Translations under genes and position numbers: made by a program
Part shown: positions 34,082 through 44,623 of the stretch, one piece after another
Layout of the letters: each line of letters begins with the position of its first letter
Position numbering within the stretch: position 1 is the first letter of the stretch
Source of the DNA: Micropterix aruncella
Taxonomy: Eukaryota > Arthropoda > Insecta > Lepidoptera > Micropterigidae
Reading direction: 5' to 3'
Length of the DNA stretch: 64,000 bases
NCBI GenBank assembly: GCA_944548615.1
Contig: OX155980.1
Span: 61,634,965 to 61,698,964, forward strand
Notes under the pieces: model-generated
Seen by the model: only the letters and a program-made list of their open reading frames with translations
Database searches by the model: none
Told to the model about the DNA's origin: nothing

Positions 34082-34750
34082 TACGAGACTGCGATCCCTT
34101 CCATTTACAGCTCAGTATATCGTCGATTCCCTGGATAGAGTATATGACTATCCTTTCTGGAATTTCGCCATATCATACAAGCGTAGACTCCAGCATAAAA
34201 TCTAATATACCTACTGTCTACTACTGTGGTATTTCGCCAACTATACTCGCTGATCCAATATCAAGCGTTGTGCTTTTTGTTTTAAAGCAAATAGGGCGGT
34301 GTGAGATTCCTCTACCCTCTCTATAGAGGGGGGAGGGGAGGAGGAGGAGGAGTATTTGTGAGGAATGGGAATGGAAACGGGAATAGCACTGCGTGCAACA
34401 GGCAGCAGCCTATTGTTATTGCGGGCTAGCCTAACAGAGAGAATTTGCTCTATATCGACGGTTTTGAAAACATTTGAGTATGTAATTTTTATGAAAACAT
34501 TTGATTATGCAATACATTTGAGTATGCGACGGTTTTACAAACATTTGAGTATAGAATTTATAGCAAAAATGTATCGATAGATGAAATAAAATAAAATTAA
34601 ATGAACAAAATATATTCTAACGCTCACATTGAGTACACGTTGAGTACATGCAGTACACATTACACATACTGAACATAGCACTCTTCTACAGTCATTTTAC
34701 TTCTGGGATATGACTTGTCAATTAGTGCGCATTTTTACACGACTTACCTT
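34082..34750. other. No gene recognised
   Basis: Contains a short GAG/GGA-rich run at 34325-34351 and three loose repeats of ACATTTGA(G/T)TATG at 34470-34550. Confidence 0.4.
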
Positions 34751-34862
34751 TAACATAATTTAAAGGTAACATCGTTGTGAATTAACATAATTTAAAGGTA
34801 GCATCGTTGTAAATTAACATAATTTAAATGTAAGATCGTTGTAAATTAACATAATATAAAAC
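34751..34862. repeat. Tandem repeat, 32-bp unit
   Basis: TAACATAATTTAAAGGTAAC then ATCGTTGT(G/A)AAT recurs with starts at 34751, 34783, 34815 and 34847. Confidence 0.8.
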
Positions 34863-35368
34863 TGAAGGAGTTCGATATTTCCATTTGAAGATTAGATGTC
34901 GGCGAGGCTTGCTTTTAAGCTAAGGAATTAGATATGGCCTAAAATGATATGGCCTAAAAATACCTGGGTTAATATTTTATTATTATATTTTGTAAAAATA
35001 GAAATATAAAAATTACTATTTTTTATTTGTTTAAAAATTAATTCATATAAATCAATGATATTGGCTACTAAAATAACAGGAACCAAATTGCAATACCTCA
35101 ATCTCATGCTTGTTCTGTTCTGTCACCCAGCTGGTACTAACCCGGCCTAGGGTGGACAAAAGTGGTCCTCAAAACAATTAAATCGCAATTCCATTATAAA
35201 ATCAGTTATTTAATTATAAAGAGCGAGAAAAATAGACGAGACTTATTAGGTGTGCAAGTAGAAACTCTGCTTTTTTTGGTCAAATTCAACATTATTGATA
35301 ACTAGCTGCGCCCAGCGGTTTTACATGCGTGGTGATGGAAAATTGTGATAATGATGATAGAAAACCAT

Positions 35369-35521
35369 ATATCTTTATAAATTATAGCCTATGTGTTATT
35401 CTGATGTGTAAGCTATATTATTGTAAAGTTTCATCAAAATCCATTCAGTAGTTTTTGCGTGAAATAGTAACAAACATCCATACATACATACAAACTTTCG
35501 CGTTTATAATATTAGTAGGAT
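35369..35521 (+). repeat. Interspersed repeat, copy 1
   Basis: A 153-bp segment from ATATCTTTATAAATTATAGC to TATAATATTAGTAGGAT. Ends of this kind (TTTCGCGTTTATAATATTAG) are frequent in lepidopteran genomes. It is near-identical to 35613-35765. The preceding ACTAGCTGCGCCCAGCGGTT at 35303 is probably its upstream part. Confidence 0.6.
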
Positions 35522-35612
35522 AGTAGGATAGAATTTAAATTTCGAATGTCAATTTCTTAGATTTTTTTCCTACTTACTTGACAGTTATCGTTATATTTTA
35601 GATAATTCACGC

Positions 35613-35765
35613 TATATCTTTATAAATTATAGCCTATGTGTTATTCTGATGTGTAAGCTATATTATTGTAAAGTTTCATCAAAATCCATTCAGTAGTTTT
35701 TGCGTGAAAGAGTAACAAACATCCATACATACATACAAACTTTCGCGTTTATAATATTAGTAGGA
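35613..35765 (+). repeat. Interspersed repeat, copy 2
   Basis: Differs from copy 1 by one base (GAAAGAGTAAC against GAAATAGTAAC), with 91 bases between the copies. Confidence 0.6.
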
Positions 35766-35822
35766 TATACTTGTTACAAAGATTAAATTATCGAATTATT
35801 AATTAATACTATTTTTGGTCTT

Positions 35823-36080
35823 TTACCAGATTTTGGTCTTTTTACCGCCTTCGCGATAGAAATGTGGGGGTTTCAAAGCAAAATACTTATCGAGCCATTT
35901 TTTCACATCTTCAATTTTCGTGAACCGCTGGTCTTTTAAATATAATGACATCGATCTGAATAAGCTGTAATCAGAGGCAGCCAATTCAGGTAAATGCGCC
36001 GCATGCTGTAAAACTCTCTAGCCTAAGGAGAAGATGAGTTGCTGGGTGGATTTTGTTGTATGTGGAGGAGTGTTTTCATA
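35823..36080 (-). pseudogene. Mariner transposase, C-terminal part (split gene, 3' block)
   Basis: Reading the reverse strand from 36080: YENTPPHTTKSTQQLIFSLG, a TAG stop at 36018-36020 where Trp is expected, RVLQHAAHLPELAASDYSLF, RSM, LKDQRFTKIEDVKKWLD, FALKPPHFYREGG and stop at 35823. The NxPPH and DLAPSDYHLF-like boxes (here ELAASDYSLF) are the second and third catalytic blocks of mariner DDE/D transposases; the last catalytic Asp is in SDY. The N-terminal part of the same gene lies 8.5 kb away at 44624-45250, same strand. One stop and substitutions show it was already dying, but the frame is otherwise intact. Confidence 0.8.
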
Positions 36081-36179
36081 CACACAGAAAGAAACGATTT
36101 CTCAAATTGAGACTCGCGAAAGTTTTAAGTTTATAGTGTTATTTTAAGTAGATATTTTCTTAGAGGAAGTCAGTATTTT

Positions 36180-37290
36180 TGAATCGACAAACGTGAGTTT
36201 TTTGTATCAATGTAATATTAGTTTCAAAAATTTCGTTATTTTAAGTATATATTTTCTTAGACTAAGTCAATATACTCGAACCAACACATGCGATACGTTT
36301 GCATGAATGCAAAATTGGTTTTAATATTTTTTCTAAAACCAAGAATATATTCTCAAGTAAATTCTTTATATTACTTAATTTAATAACATATTTTTATCAA
36401 AATAAATATCATTGCAAGTCTTCGTTTGACAAATGTGTTTTTTTTATTAAATACATTTTGAGTGTTCTTCCTAGAATAACCAAATTAATTGATTTGAAAG
36501 CACATAGATTCTTAAGTCAATTCCTTACGTCACTTAATTTAATAACGTATTTTAATCGAAATAAATATCGCTGCAAGTCTTCCTTAGACAAATGTGTTTT
36601 TTTTTATTAAAGACATTTCGAGTGTTCATCCTAGAATAACCAACTGAATTGATTTGAAAACACATTGATTCTTAAGTCAATTCCTTATGTCACTTAATTT
36701 AATAACGTATTATTATCGAAATAAATATCATTACAAATCTTTGTTAGACAAATGTGTTCTTTTATTAAAGACGTTACGAGTGTTCTTCCTAGAATCACCA
36801 ACTGAATTGATTTGAAAGCATATATATTCTTAAGTCAATTCCTTGCGTCTTTAAATTTAATACCGTATTTTTATCGAAATAAATATCACTGCCAATTTTC
36901 CTTGTAAAAATGTGTTTTCTTTATTAAAGACATTTCGAGTGTTTATCCTAGAATCACCAACTGAATTGATTTGAAAGCACATATATTCTAAAGTCAATTT
37001 GTTACGTCACTTAATTTACTAAAATATTTTTATCGAAATAGATACCGCTATAAGTTTTCGGTAGACAAGTTTGTTTTCTTTTTAAGCACTTTTCGAGTGT
37101 TCATCGTATAAATACTAACTGAATTGATTTGAAAGCACGTATATAATTAAGTCAATTCGTAATGCCATATAATGTAATAACGTATTTTTATCGGAATGAA
37201 TATAACTGCAAGTCTTTTAAGGACAATGTGTTTTTTTAAACATATTTCAAGTGTTAATCCTAAAAATACAAATGTAATTGTATTTCATTT
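36180..37290. repeat. Subterminal satellite, ~160-bp unit, about six copies
   Basis: GTGTTCTTCCTAGAATAACC-type blocks start at about 36459, 36620, 36779, 36937, 37096 and 37250 (spacing 153-161). Each is followed by TGAATTGATTTGAAAGCAC, TTAAGTCAATTCCTTACGTC, AATTTAATAACGTATT and TATCGAAATAAATATC. Divergence grows toward both ends. A 103-codon frame across two units is a by-product. Confidence 0.85.
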
Positions 37291-37559
37291 ATTTACAAAA
37301 ATTATATTTGGACTAGGACTGAACTAAATAAACCAAGCATCGTAGTATTTAATATGACTGACCGTGGTATATATTTATAAAATAAAGTACATTTTTTTAA
37401 ATCTGTTTTTATTTTAAATTGAAATTGATTTACGTATTTATCCTTTATTTGAATGTATACTTTGGACCCAGAAACATTAAGACTTCTAAATTTTAAATAA
37501 AATTAATAGTTTAATTATGCATTGCCAAAAATAAAGAACTCTTGATATAAGAAAACAGT
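37291..37559. other. AT-rich spacer inside the 8.5-kb element
   Basis: No feature recognised. Confidence 0.4.
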
Positions 37560-38380
37560 TTTATTTTAGTCTTGCCCCAAGACACGTACATACGCTGCGA
37601 AATTTGACCCCAGAATCCAGTCTTGAGTCAAGACTAAAAGAATAAAACTCAAGACTTGTAAATTAGCAAATTTTAGGTCAAGAATTTTATTTTTTTTTAG
37701 TCTTGACTCAAGACTCGTACACGTAATAGTCTTTGGTCAAGACTCACAAACGTACGTATCTTGAGTTATGACTCGCAATTCAGATTTTCTTGGCATGCGT
37801 GATGCGTCATTTGAATGTCCATTACACAAGGTTCATAGCTTCGTAACTATACGTAATATTTGGGTAATAAATACACTTTATTTTTCACTATGTCTGTAAT
37901 TGTGTATTGCCGGCCTTAGTGAGCTGCGAATGACTGTATGCGTTTGCGAATAAATACCCTGAAAACAAGCGACGGGGAATCCCCTATGCCGTTCGATTTC
38001 CGCGCGCATATGGTTTAATTGATGTCAGGGTTGCCAACTTTGTCGTAGGAATTTTTAAAAATTACAATATTGTCCATTGTCTTCAATGGAGGCTGGGGCC
38101 TTTATACCCCCGGGGCCACGGGCTGCAGACCAAAAAGTTCTTATATAGATCCGCCCCTGCTTCTACTGAGCACGTAGAGCTAGCATGATCCTTGCCAGAT
38201 TGCAAACATCTAGGTTTCCGTTATACACAAAATTTAAAGGACGCGTTATGCCATGCATACCAAGAAAATCAAAATTGCCAGTCTTGACTCAAGGACTCGT
38301 ATGGTTACAGGTCTTGACCCAAGATTCGTATGTTTGCGAGTCTTGACCCGAGAATTTTGTTTTTTTGTTAGTCTTGTAGT
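37560..38380. mobile_element. Fold-back element with TCAAGACT-rich arms
   Basis: Arms of about 110-200 bp at 37560-37800 and 38248-38380 are inverted copies. They share CATGC then CCAAGAAAATC at their inner edges and repeated AGTCTTGACTCAAGACT-like palindromic words outside. Between them is ~450 bp with a GC-rich patch (CCCCCGGGGCCACGGGCTGC, near 38107) and no supported gene. Confidence 0.55.
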
Positions 38381-39351
38381 TACCAATGCTAGTTTTGTCA
38401 GTGTTACCAGATCAGTTATACAAAATCCCTCCAGATCATTCCAAAAACGCAGTGGCTAATCGCGCCCGTCCACTTATCGTATGCTTTCTGTAATTGCGAA
38501 AGGCAAACGAACACGTTAGGTTAGGTTAGAACATATAAGAACTATTCATTTGGACGGGCGCGTAGCCACTGCCTTCCAAAAAAATCGGTTACACGCACCC
38601 ATTAAATGTAGATTTCTTTGGCCAGCTATTATAAAGCTATTAAATAAATTTGAAAAAAATGTTTTTTTTTTTAATAATTAAAAATAAATTTAAAGAAAAA
38701 TGTAGGGGTTAACAAGAGCTTTCCAACGATATATCATGTCAAGTTTGGACCTATGGTTGTTAAGATATGTTTTTTTATCTTTGAGCTGCCTCCATTTTGA
38801 AACAAGATGGCGGATCTGGCTCTTCTGCGATCTCATCTAAGGTATTGGGCTAATACATTTTTGCAAATACATACAATACAATTAGCCGCGAGTAGGCTAT
38901 TAAAATGTTTCCGTCTCTACCGACCTCTACAATTCGATACCCTAGTTCACAATTATATATATATTTTTTTGTGAATGAAATTGTAACTTTATGATTTATG
39001 TCCTAACGTCTTTACTACACCACATTCCCCCCGTAATTAGTATGATTGTGAGCTAGGGGATCGATGTGTCAGTTCCTTGATTATTTTTACAACCCAACGA
39101 TTTAGTTAAGATTCCACAAGGAATAGTTTTTGGGTATATTTCTGAGCTAATAAAATCTCAATAATGTACTAGTACTACTAATAAGGCAGGGTAAGATATG
39201 CCTTAATACTACTTACACAATAATGTACATTGGGTAGACGTAATAAAATAATTGTTATTGCTCTTATAGTATAAAAACAATATATTCAATTATCTGGTAA
39301 CAATCCGGCTGATGATGACGATGAAATTCAATTAATTAAGTTATGAAAGTT
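38381..39351. other. No gene recognised
   Basis: Contains a short inverted echo of CGCGCCCGTCCA (38460) and TGGACGGGCGCG (38551) flanking ~80 bases, and old repeat-like sequence at 38640-38830. Confidence 0.35.
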
Positions 39352-39780
39352 TTACAATACCTTTTTGCGCGATTTTCTATTCGCAAAATTATCAATTATA
39401 TCATTGTATGAAATCTTGTTCATTAGTTCTGACTCTATGCACAAAAGAGCTAAGGCGTTTAGTTTTTCTTGGCTTAAGGTAGATGTTAGATAATTCTTCA
39501 CCCGTTTTAAGCAAGAAAAGCATCCCCATATGAACAATTTGTCACTGGTGTACATAAGGCCATGCGAACTGCTATATGCAAGTTTAGATAAACGTTTTGC
39601 AAATTATGTTTTTTCAGGAACAGGAAGACAAACCTTTCACACAGACATTCCAAACACAGAATCTGGTTTTACCTAAATTCTTTCAAAAGAAAGTCAGTCT
39701 CTAAATCATTAGGATACATTTCTTCAGAGAAAAGGGCTTTTTCCGTAAGGGTTGATGATGACAATGCACTCATTTTGGTC
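39352..39780 (-). pseudogene. hAT-like (ZMYM/MYM-associated) transposase C-terminus
   Basis: The reverse strand gives FSCLKRVKNYLTSTLSQEKL then NALALLCIESELMNKISYND, matching the hAT C-terminal dimerisation block (SFSxLKxIKxxLRSTMxQxRLxxLxLLxIE). Upstream to about 39780, KHNLQNVYLNLHIAVRMAL-like sequence continues in shifted frames. Only the C-terminal region survives. Confidence 0.65.
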
Positions 39781-40244
39781 ATAAAAATTCATTTAATTGG
39801 AAAAACATATTACATGTTGAATTGTTTGTGTGGATCTAATGACATTTAAGTATATAAATATGAATGTTATTAATTTCTGTAAGACATAAAAAAATTTGGC
39901 CCCAAATTTGCCACCCCTAAAATCGAAAGAAGTGGAAAAAATATACAATTCAAAAATACAAGTGAAACTGCGATGATAGTTTTATTATTTATATCGATTT
40001 AACCAAAACCCTATAGGTTTTTGTCAATAAATAGTTACCAAAGTGTCATAATATCATGTCAAACGCGATTTACTGCACTTTAGCATGGAAACAGCGTAAA
40101 ATTTACTACTTTGTATTAGTTATTCTGAAATTTTCGCAATTTTTTAATGACCAAGCAAGATATACCCACTAATCCCAATCGGTCGAAAGAAATCGAAGCC
40201 GAATTTTAAAGCGGTCGGGCATAGCTAAGTAGTTTTTTAAATAA
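39781..40244. other. No gene recognised
   Basis: AT-rich sequence between two transposon remnants. Confidence 0.4.
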
Positions 40245-41380
40245 TTCTTCTTCTTCTTAGGGTGCCTCTCAAACTAGTGAAGGTTGGCAGTCAGCTCTGC
40301 ATACTTCTTTTTGTCCTTTGCCAGGCGAACAATTCGGCGACACTTGTAATCCCGGTCCATTCTCGAATGTTCCGCAACCAAGATTTCCGTCTACGGCCAG
40401 GTCTCCTCTTTCCTGCAACTTTTCCCATCATAATGAGTTGCAAAAGTTGGTACCTGTCGTGTCTAAACACGTGACCCAGGTATGCAACTTTGCGCTGTTT
40501 GATGGTCTGCAAAAGATTGCGTTTTTGGCCTACACGTAGTAGAACTTCCTCATTGGTGACTTTCTCAGTTCAAGATATCGACATCTCGAATGCTTCTATA
40601 CGTTTTCTGAGATCTTCCTTAATAGTCGAGGCCTCACACCTACATAGAAGTGTGGACCAGACGTAGCACTGGAGAAGACGTATTCGAAGTGAGATTTTCA
40701 GGTTTCGATTGCGAAGAACCTTTTTCATTTTTCCAATGGCGCTGCGTGCAATTTCGATGCGAGTTTTGATTTCTACTTCACAGTCCCAGTTTTGTGTAAA
40801 TCAGGTGCCAAGGTATTTATATTTATCAACTTGTTCTAGTTTTTGACCCGCCACAGATACGCTAGGTTGGATATTGGGATTGTTAGAAATGACCATAAAC
40901 TTAGTCTTGGTGACATTCATCCTGAGACCAGCTTTGACACTACACTCGTTTACTCGATCAACAATCTCCTGTAGCTCGGCTTCCGTATATATAGATGCTC
41001 AAGTTGTTGATGAGGCGGCAATTTATTTTAATGCGACAGTTCAAGTCCTCCAGAGCTTCCGTCATGATGGCTTCAGAGTAGATGTTAAAAAGAGTCGGCG
41101 ACATGCATGCCCTGCCGCACTCCCCTCTTAATGTCAATTTCCTTGGATCCTTCCCCTTCAACTCTGACAGTGGCGCGCTGATTCCAGTACAGATTTTGTA
41201 TTATACGGATGTCTTTCTTGTCCAGTCCGATGTCGTTCAGAAGTGCAATAAGACGATTATGTTGCACTCTGTCAAATGCTTTTTCGTAATCTATGGAACA
41301 TAGAAAGACATTTTGCAGCATATCCTGACATTTTTGCACCAAAACCTGTACTGCGAATAACGCTTCCCTCGTCCCCACTT
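40245..41380 (-). pseudogene. RTE/Proto2-like LINE, RT to 3' end
   Basis: In transcription order: GTREALFAVQVLVQKCQDML, then VFLCSIDYEKAFDRVQHNRL (motif A with the first catalytic Asp), KDIRIIQNLYWNQRATVRVE, RRGVRQG, FNIYSEAIMTEALEDL (40958-41378), then a decayed YADD region, and finally KVAYLGHVFRHDRYQLLQLI and GRRRKSWLRNIREWTGI (40291-40512). The 3' end is followed by a GAA/TTC triplet run at 40248-40258. The 5' part upstream of RT is missing. It is nested inside the 8.5-kb element. Confidence 0.75.
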
Positions 41381-41384
41381 GTAT

Positions 41385-41500
41385 ATATGTATGTATTCTT
41401 TATTGCACACCAAATAAAAAGGTTACAAATAGGCGAGTTTAATGCCTCTTGAGCATTCTTCTCAAACTAACCTTAGGGATGTAGGAGTGAGCATATTGGA
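41385..41500. repeat. Common lepidopteran-type repeat end
   Basis: TATGTATTCTTTATTGCACA, then AAAAGGTTACAAATAGGCG and TTAATGCC(T)CTTGAGCATTCTT, resembles a frequent 3' LINE-end sequence of Lepidoptera (remembered, not searched). It abuts the 5'-truncated LINE. Confidence 0.4.
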
Positions 41501-41764
41501 GTACTACAAAGATGTTTAATTAGATTGAATGTAGCATATATAAGAGTATATAAGAAGAATATATGAAAGAAATAATAGTGATATATAAATAATAATAATA
41601 AAAGTCAATGTATGCATGCATGCATATATACCATATACATATACACTTCGTCTTTTTCAATAATAAAACGATTTAATTATCTAGTTGTTTTATTTGCAAC
41701 AAAGGAAAACTACTGTACCTACTAAGGGAATGAGTATATTTTTTCAAGCCAAGCATGGGGTGAT

Positions 41765-42489
41765 ATGTCTGGCAACACTGCCGGGCGAACGCAGAAGGTG
41801 AACAAGTATCACAATTCTATTGGTGTTGGCCGACGGCTATACAAATTTGTTTGTATTGGACGAAGATGGAACAGTCTGTTGCTGACACTTCATCATTGCT
41901 GCAGTGATTGCTGCTGTCTTCTTGGAGCATTCCGGAAGCCGTCGTATCGAATTTTATTGGTAAGTACTACGTATGTATATCTATATAACCTAAGTGCAAT
42001 ATTATTTATTTAGAACACCCTTGTTAATGAGGGGGGGAGGGAGGGGGAGTAAGGGGAATTTTAATTTTGTTTGAAAAGTTAATTTTCTATCGAAAATATG
42101 AGAGCTAAAGTGAATTCATCGATGTATATTACAAATTATATAACTTTTATGTAAAATAATTTCCAATTGTTGCAGAAAATGGAGTAATCGTAAGAAGAAC
42201 AGTCGGCTTGCGAATACAATGCAATGATTTAATTTTATTTTTCTCACATTTTCTTTCAGGTGACATTCCAGCACAGATAACAACACTGGGACATCTTCTA
42301 CCACCTCGAGGAAGACTTTCTAAAAATGTTAAGTTCTCTACAATTGAAGCTATCGAGGGATTAATAGTTAAAGTTTCAGTAAGTTTTTTTTTTAATTATT
42401 TTTTTTTTAGTGACTTCCCGGTGCGACTGGTGATGAGTCACATCGCTGTGCAGTTCGAAGTTTCGAGTTCTTCTGTGCAGTTGTTTTGA
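41765..42489 (+). CDS. Candidate exons of an unrecognised gene in the 8.5-kb element
   Basis: 41765-41959 starts with ATG (MSGNTAGRTQKVNKYHNSI), is Cys-rich later (HHCCSDCCCLLGAFRK) and ends at a strong donor GTAAGT (41960). 42260-42378 follows an acceptor TTTTCTTTCAG and precedes a GTAAGT donor; its frame reads GDIPAQITTLGHLLPPRGRL then SKNVKFSTIEAIEGLIVKV. It looks like genuine protein, but I do not recognise the family. The phases of the two pieces do not match directly, so the first may be 5' untranslated or another exon lies between (an acceptor at 42175 is possible). This could be the element's own gene or a captured one. Confidence 0.35.
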
Positions 42490-43606
42490 TGTATATTATG
42501 TTATTTTTTTGTACTTTTTTAAATTTGTGTTTAATGTAGTTTGTCTATAATTTTTTTAAACAGTTATTCTATATTTTTCTGAAATTTGGTTCAAATAGCT
42601 TATTGTATTGTCACTTATTATTATTTTGTCGAACTTTTTTAAAATTAGTTCCTGGCTCATACTGGCCAGGTCGACGCTGTTTTTAGCTAGACCTTTTGTC
42701 TACCATATATGCACCTGTTTTATTAAAATCATAATATTGGTAAATAAAAAAGTTGACAATAAACATTTTTCTTTCATCATTTTTTTTAGAATGTGTACAG
42801 TGTATTCAGAATATTATGCGCAGGTCAAACGACAGTCAAACATCTGTTTACTACTTACATATATATACACCGTTTCATGCCTGGAAAAAAAACATTCTGA
42901 TAATTCTGTTCAACGTAATCTTTACTTTTTTCAGACTGCTGAGGACGTCGAAAATGTGCAGTAGTAAAGGACGGGATGTGCAGTAGTAATTATTATTCAT
43001 TGTTCATTCTACATTGTCAGTCAAGTAATTTTTTTTATTACCAAAAAAGTTGTAATACCATAACAAACATAACTACACCGGTTATGATTTTCTGGACAAC
43101 GTCTTCCGCTATTTTAGTTATATTTTGTGGCCTTATATAAGTGTGTGTGTGTGTTTTTTTTTAATTTCCTTGATATTGTATACCTGCGTTAATGTCAAAT
43201 TAATACACATTATTTTAAAGTAATACATTGTTTATTTTCATATCACACAATCATAATTTTTGCATTAACATAGCAATAATAATACCCACATTAATCTTGA
43301 AAATATTGTGAAGTCTTGTGTTAAGTTTCTTTATTTCATTTTAATAGTGGTTACAATTAAATTGTTTATTTATTAACTGAATCCTTATGTGATTTGTGAT
43401 TTTTGTTTTTATACCCAATTCATTGACATTCGCTAGAAAAGCATCACAGCTAGAATAATTTTATTATATAATTTAATATTATTTTAATAATGCCAGAATG
43501 TATTTCTCCTAACCTAATATATTTTAGTATTCATTTCATTTTGCATCTTTCTTAAATCAACGTAAAAATATTGCCATTTGGAGGATTTTCAAAAAACAAA
43601 AAAAAA
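42490..43606. other. AT-rich, no gene recognised
   Basis: Short frames at 42608-42986 overlap in two registers and are unconvincing. A (GT)n run lies at 43142-43155. Confidence 0.4.
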
Positions 43607-43834
43607 CAGAGTAGATTTTTCAATTTACGAATGTAAATGACTGATGACTGGAAATATTTTTTTATTGCATTTGGATCTTAACTTATTAAAAAGTATTTGT
43701 TTCACCAACTCGTAAAAAAATATCACTCGTTTTCGATTTGGTGAAACCAACACTTTAAAAAAAATCCAACCGTTATAAAAATTACTTCCGGTCATCAGTC
43801 AAATACATTTGTAAATTGCAACATCTACTCTTTG
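43607..43834. mobile_element. Hairpin MITE (~228 bp)
   Basis: The left end CAGAGTAGATTTTTCAATTT, then ACGAATGTAAATGACTGATG, is inverted at the right end (reverse complement CAAAGAGTAGATGTTGCAAT, then TTACAAATGT and GACTGATGACCGG). An inner pair GTTTCACCAA / TTGGTGAAAC continues the fold, so almost the whole unit is one hairpin. Confidence 0.7.
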
Positions 43835-43974
43835 TTCAAGCAAAAGGAATATTCTTCAATTAACAATATTTTAGTGTTGATTTAAGAAAGGTATAAGATG
43901 AAATAAATTAAAAAAAGTATTAGGTCAAGAAAAATCTATTCTGACAATAAGAAAATAATATTGTCGCATCAAGA

Positions 43975-44340
43975 TATTTTGGTAGTCTTGGATAAACACT
44001 ATCATGTTATTGGATTAATAAAATCATTTTCTTAGATAAACACAATATTTTATTGAATAAACAAAACTAATTTCTGGGTTAAACAGATATATTTCTTGGG
44101 TAAATACTATAATTTTCTCGGATAAATACTATAAAGCTTTTATATAAATACTATAATTTCCTTGGACTAATGAAATAATTTTCTTGCATAAACACAATAA
44201 CTTTCTTAAAAAAAAACAATAATTTTCTTGAACAAACACAACAATTTCTTGAATAAATACAATCATTTACTTGGACAAACACAATAAGTATCTTGGAAAA
44301 ACACAATAATTTTCTTGGTTACTATGTTTCTAAATTTCTA
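43975..44340. repeat. Subterminal degenerate tandem array, ~28-bp unit
   Basis: About a dozen units of the form TTTTCTTGGATAAACACAAT(AA) follow one another with substitutions and small indels, ending about 280 bp before the right end of the 8.5-kb element. Confidence 0.75.
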
Positions 44341-44623
44341 GGATACGCTACCATTTTCTTCGTTTTATAATTTATATTCTTGGATTGAAAAGAGCATTTG
44401 TTTTACACGGAGAATGTATGTTCTTCCTATGAGAATTTATGCTTCCTTGCAAGAAGACACGCATTTGTCTCAATTTGACACTATATTTTATTGACACAAG
44501 ACAAAATAATTGAAACTACAATTTACTCTTTCGAAGAAAATATTGTTTTCCTCCTATGCTCAAACTCGGGTTATCTTGACCAATAGGATATTGCTTTGAT
44601 CTAAGATACCATTTCTTTCTGTG

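Larger units (their letters stand above)
36083..44623. mobile_element. 8.54-kb composite DNA transposon, CACTA/CMC-like, inserted in a mariner
   Basis: The borders are set by the split mariner: left CACAGAAAGAAACGATTTCT at 36083 and right, read inverted from 44623, CACAGAAAGAAATGGTATCT. About 24 of the first 31 bases agree. A CA dinucleotide (36081-36082 and 44624-44625) is duplicated. Removing the element plus one CA puts the mariner codons GTG and TAT next to each other in frame. CAC-starting termini, a 2-3 bp duplication and tandem arrays just inside both ends are traits of CACTA/CMC elements (family knowledge); no CMC transposase was recognised. The interior holds a 160-bp satellite, a fold-back, hAT and LINE remnants, exon-like pieces, a hairpin MITE and a 28-bp array. 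Confidence 0.65.

Noticed and set aside
36299..36610. 103-codon frame in the 8.5-kb element
   Set aside because: It is the translation of two units of the 160-bp satellite; later units break it.
36180..37290. Regularly spaced repeats considered as CRISPR
   Set aside because: Units of ~160 bp diverge along their whole length with no constant repeat and unique spacer pattern, in an insect nuclear context.
41765..41959. Direct fusion of this frame to the exon at 42260
   Set aside because: The phases disagree: the first ends in phase 0, the second needs one carried base.
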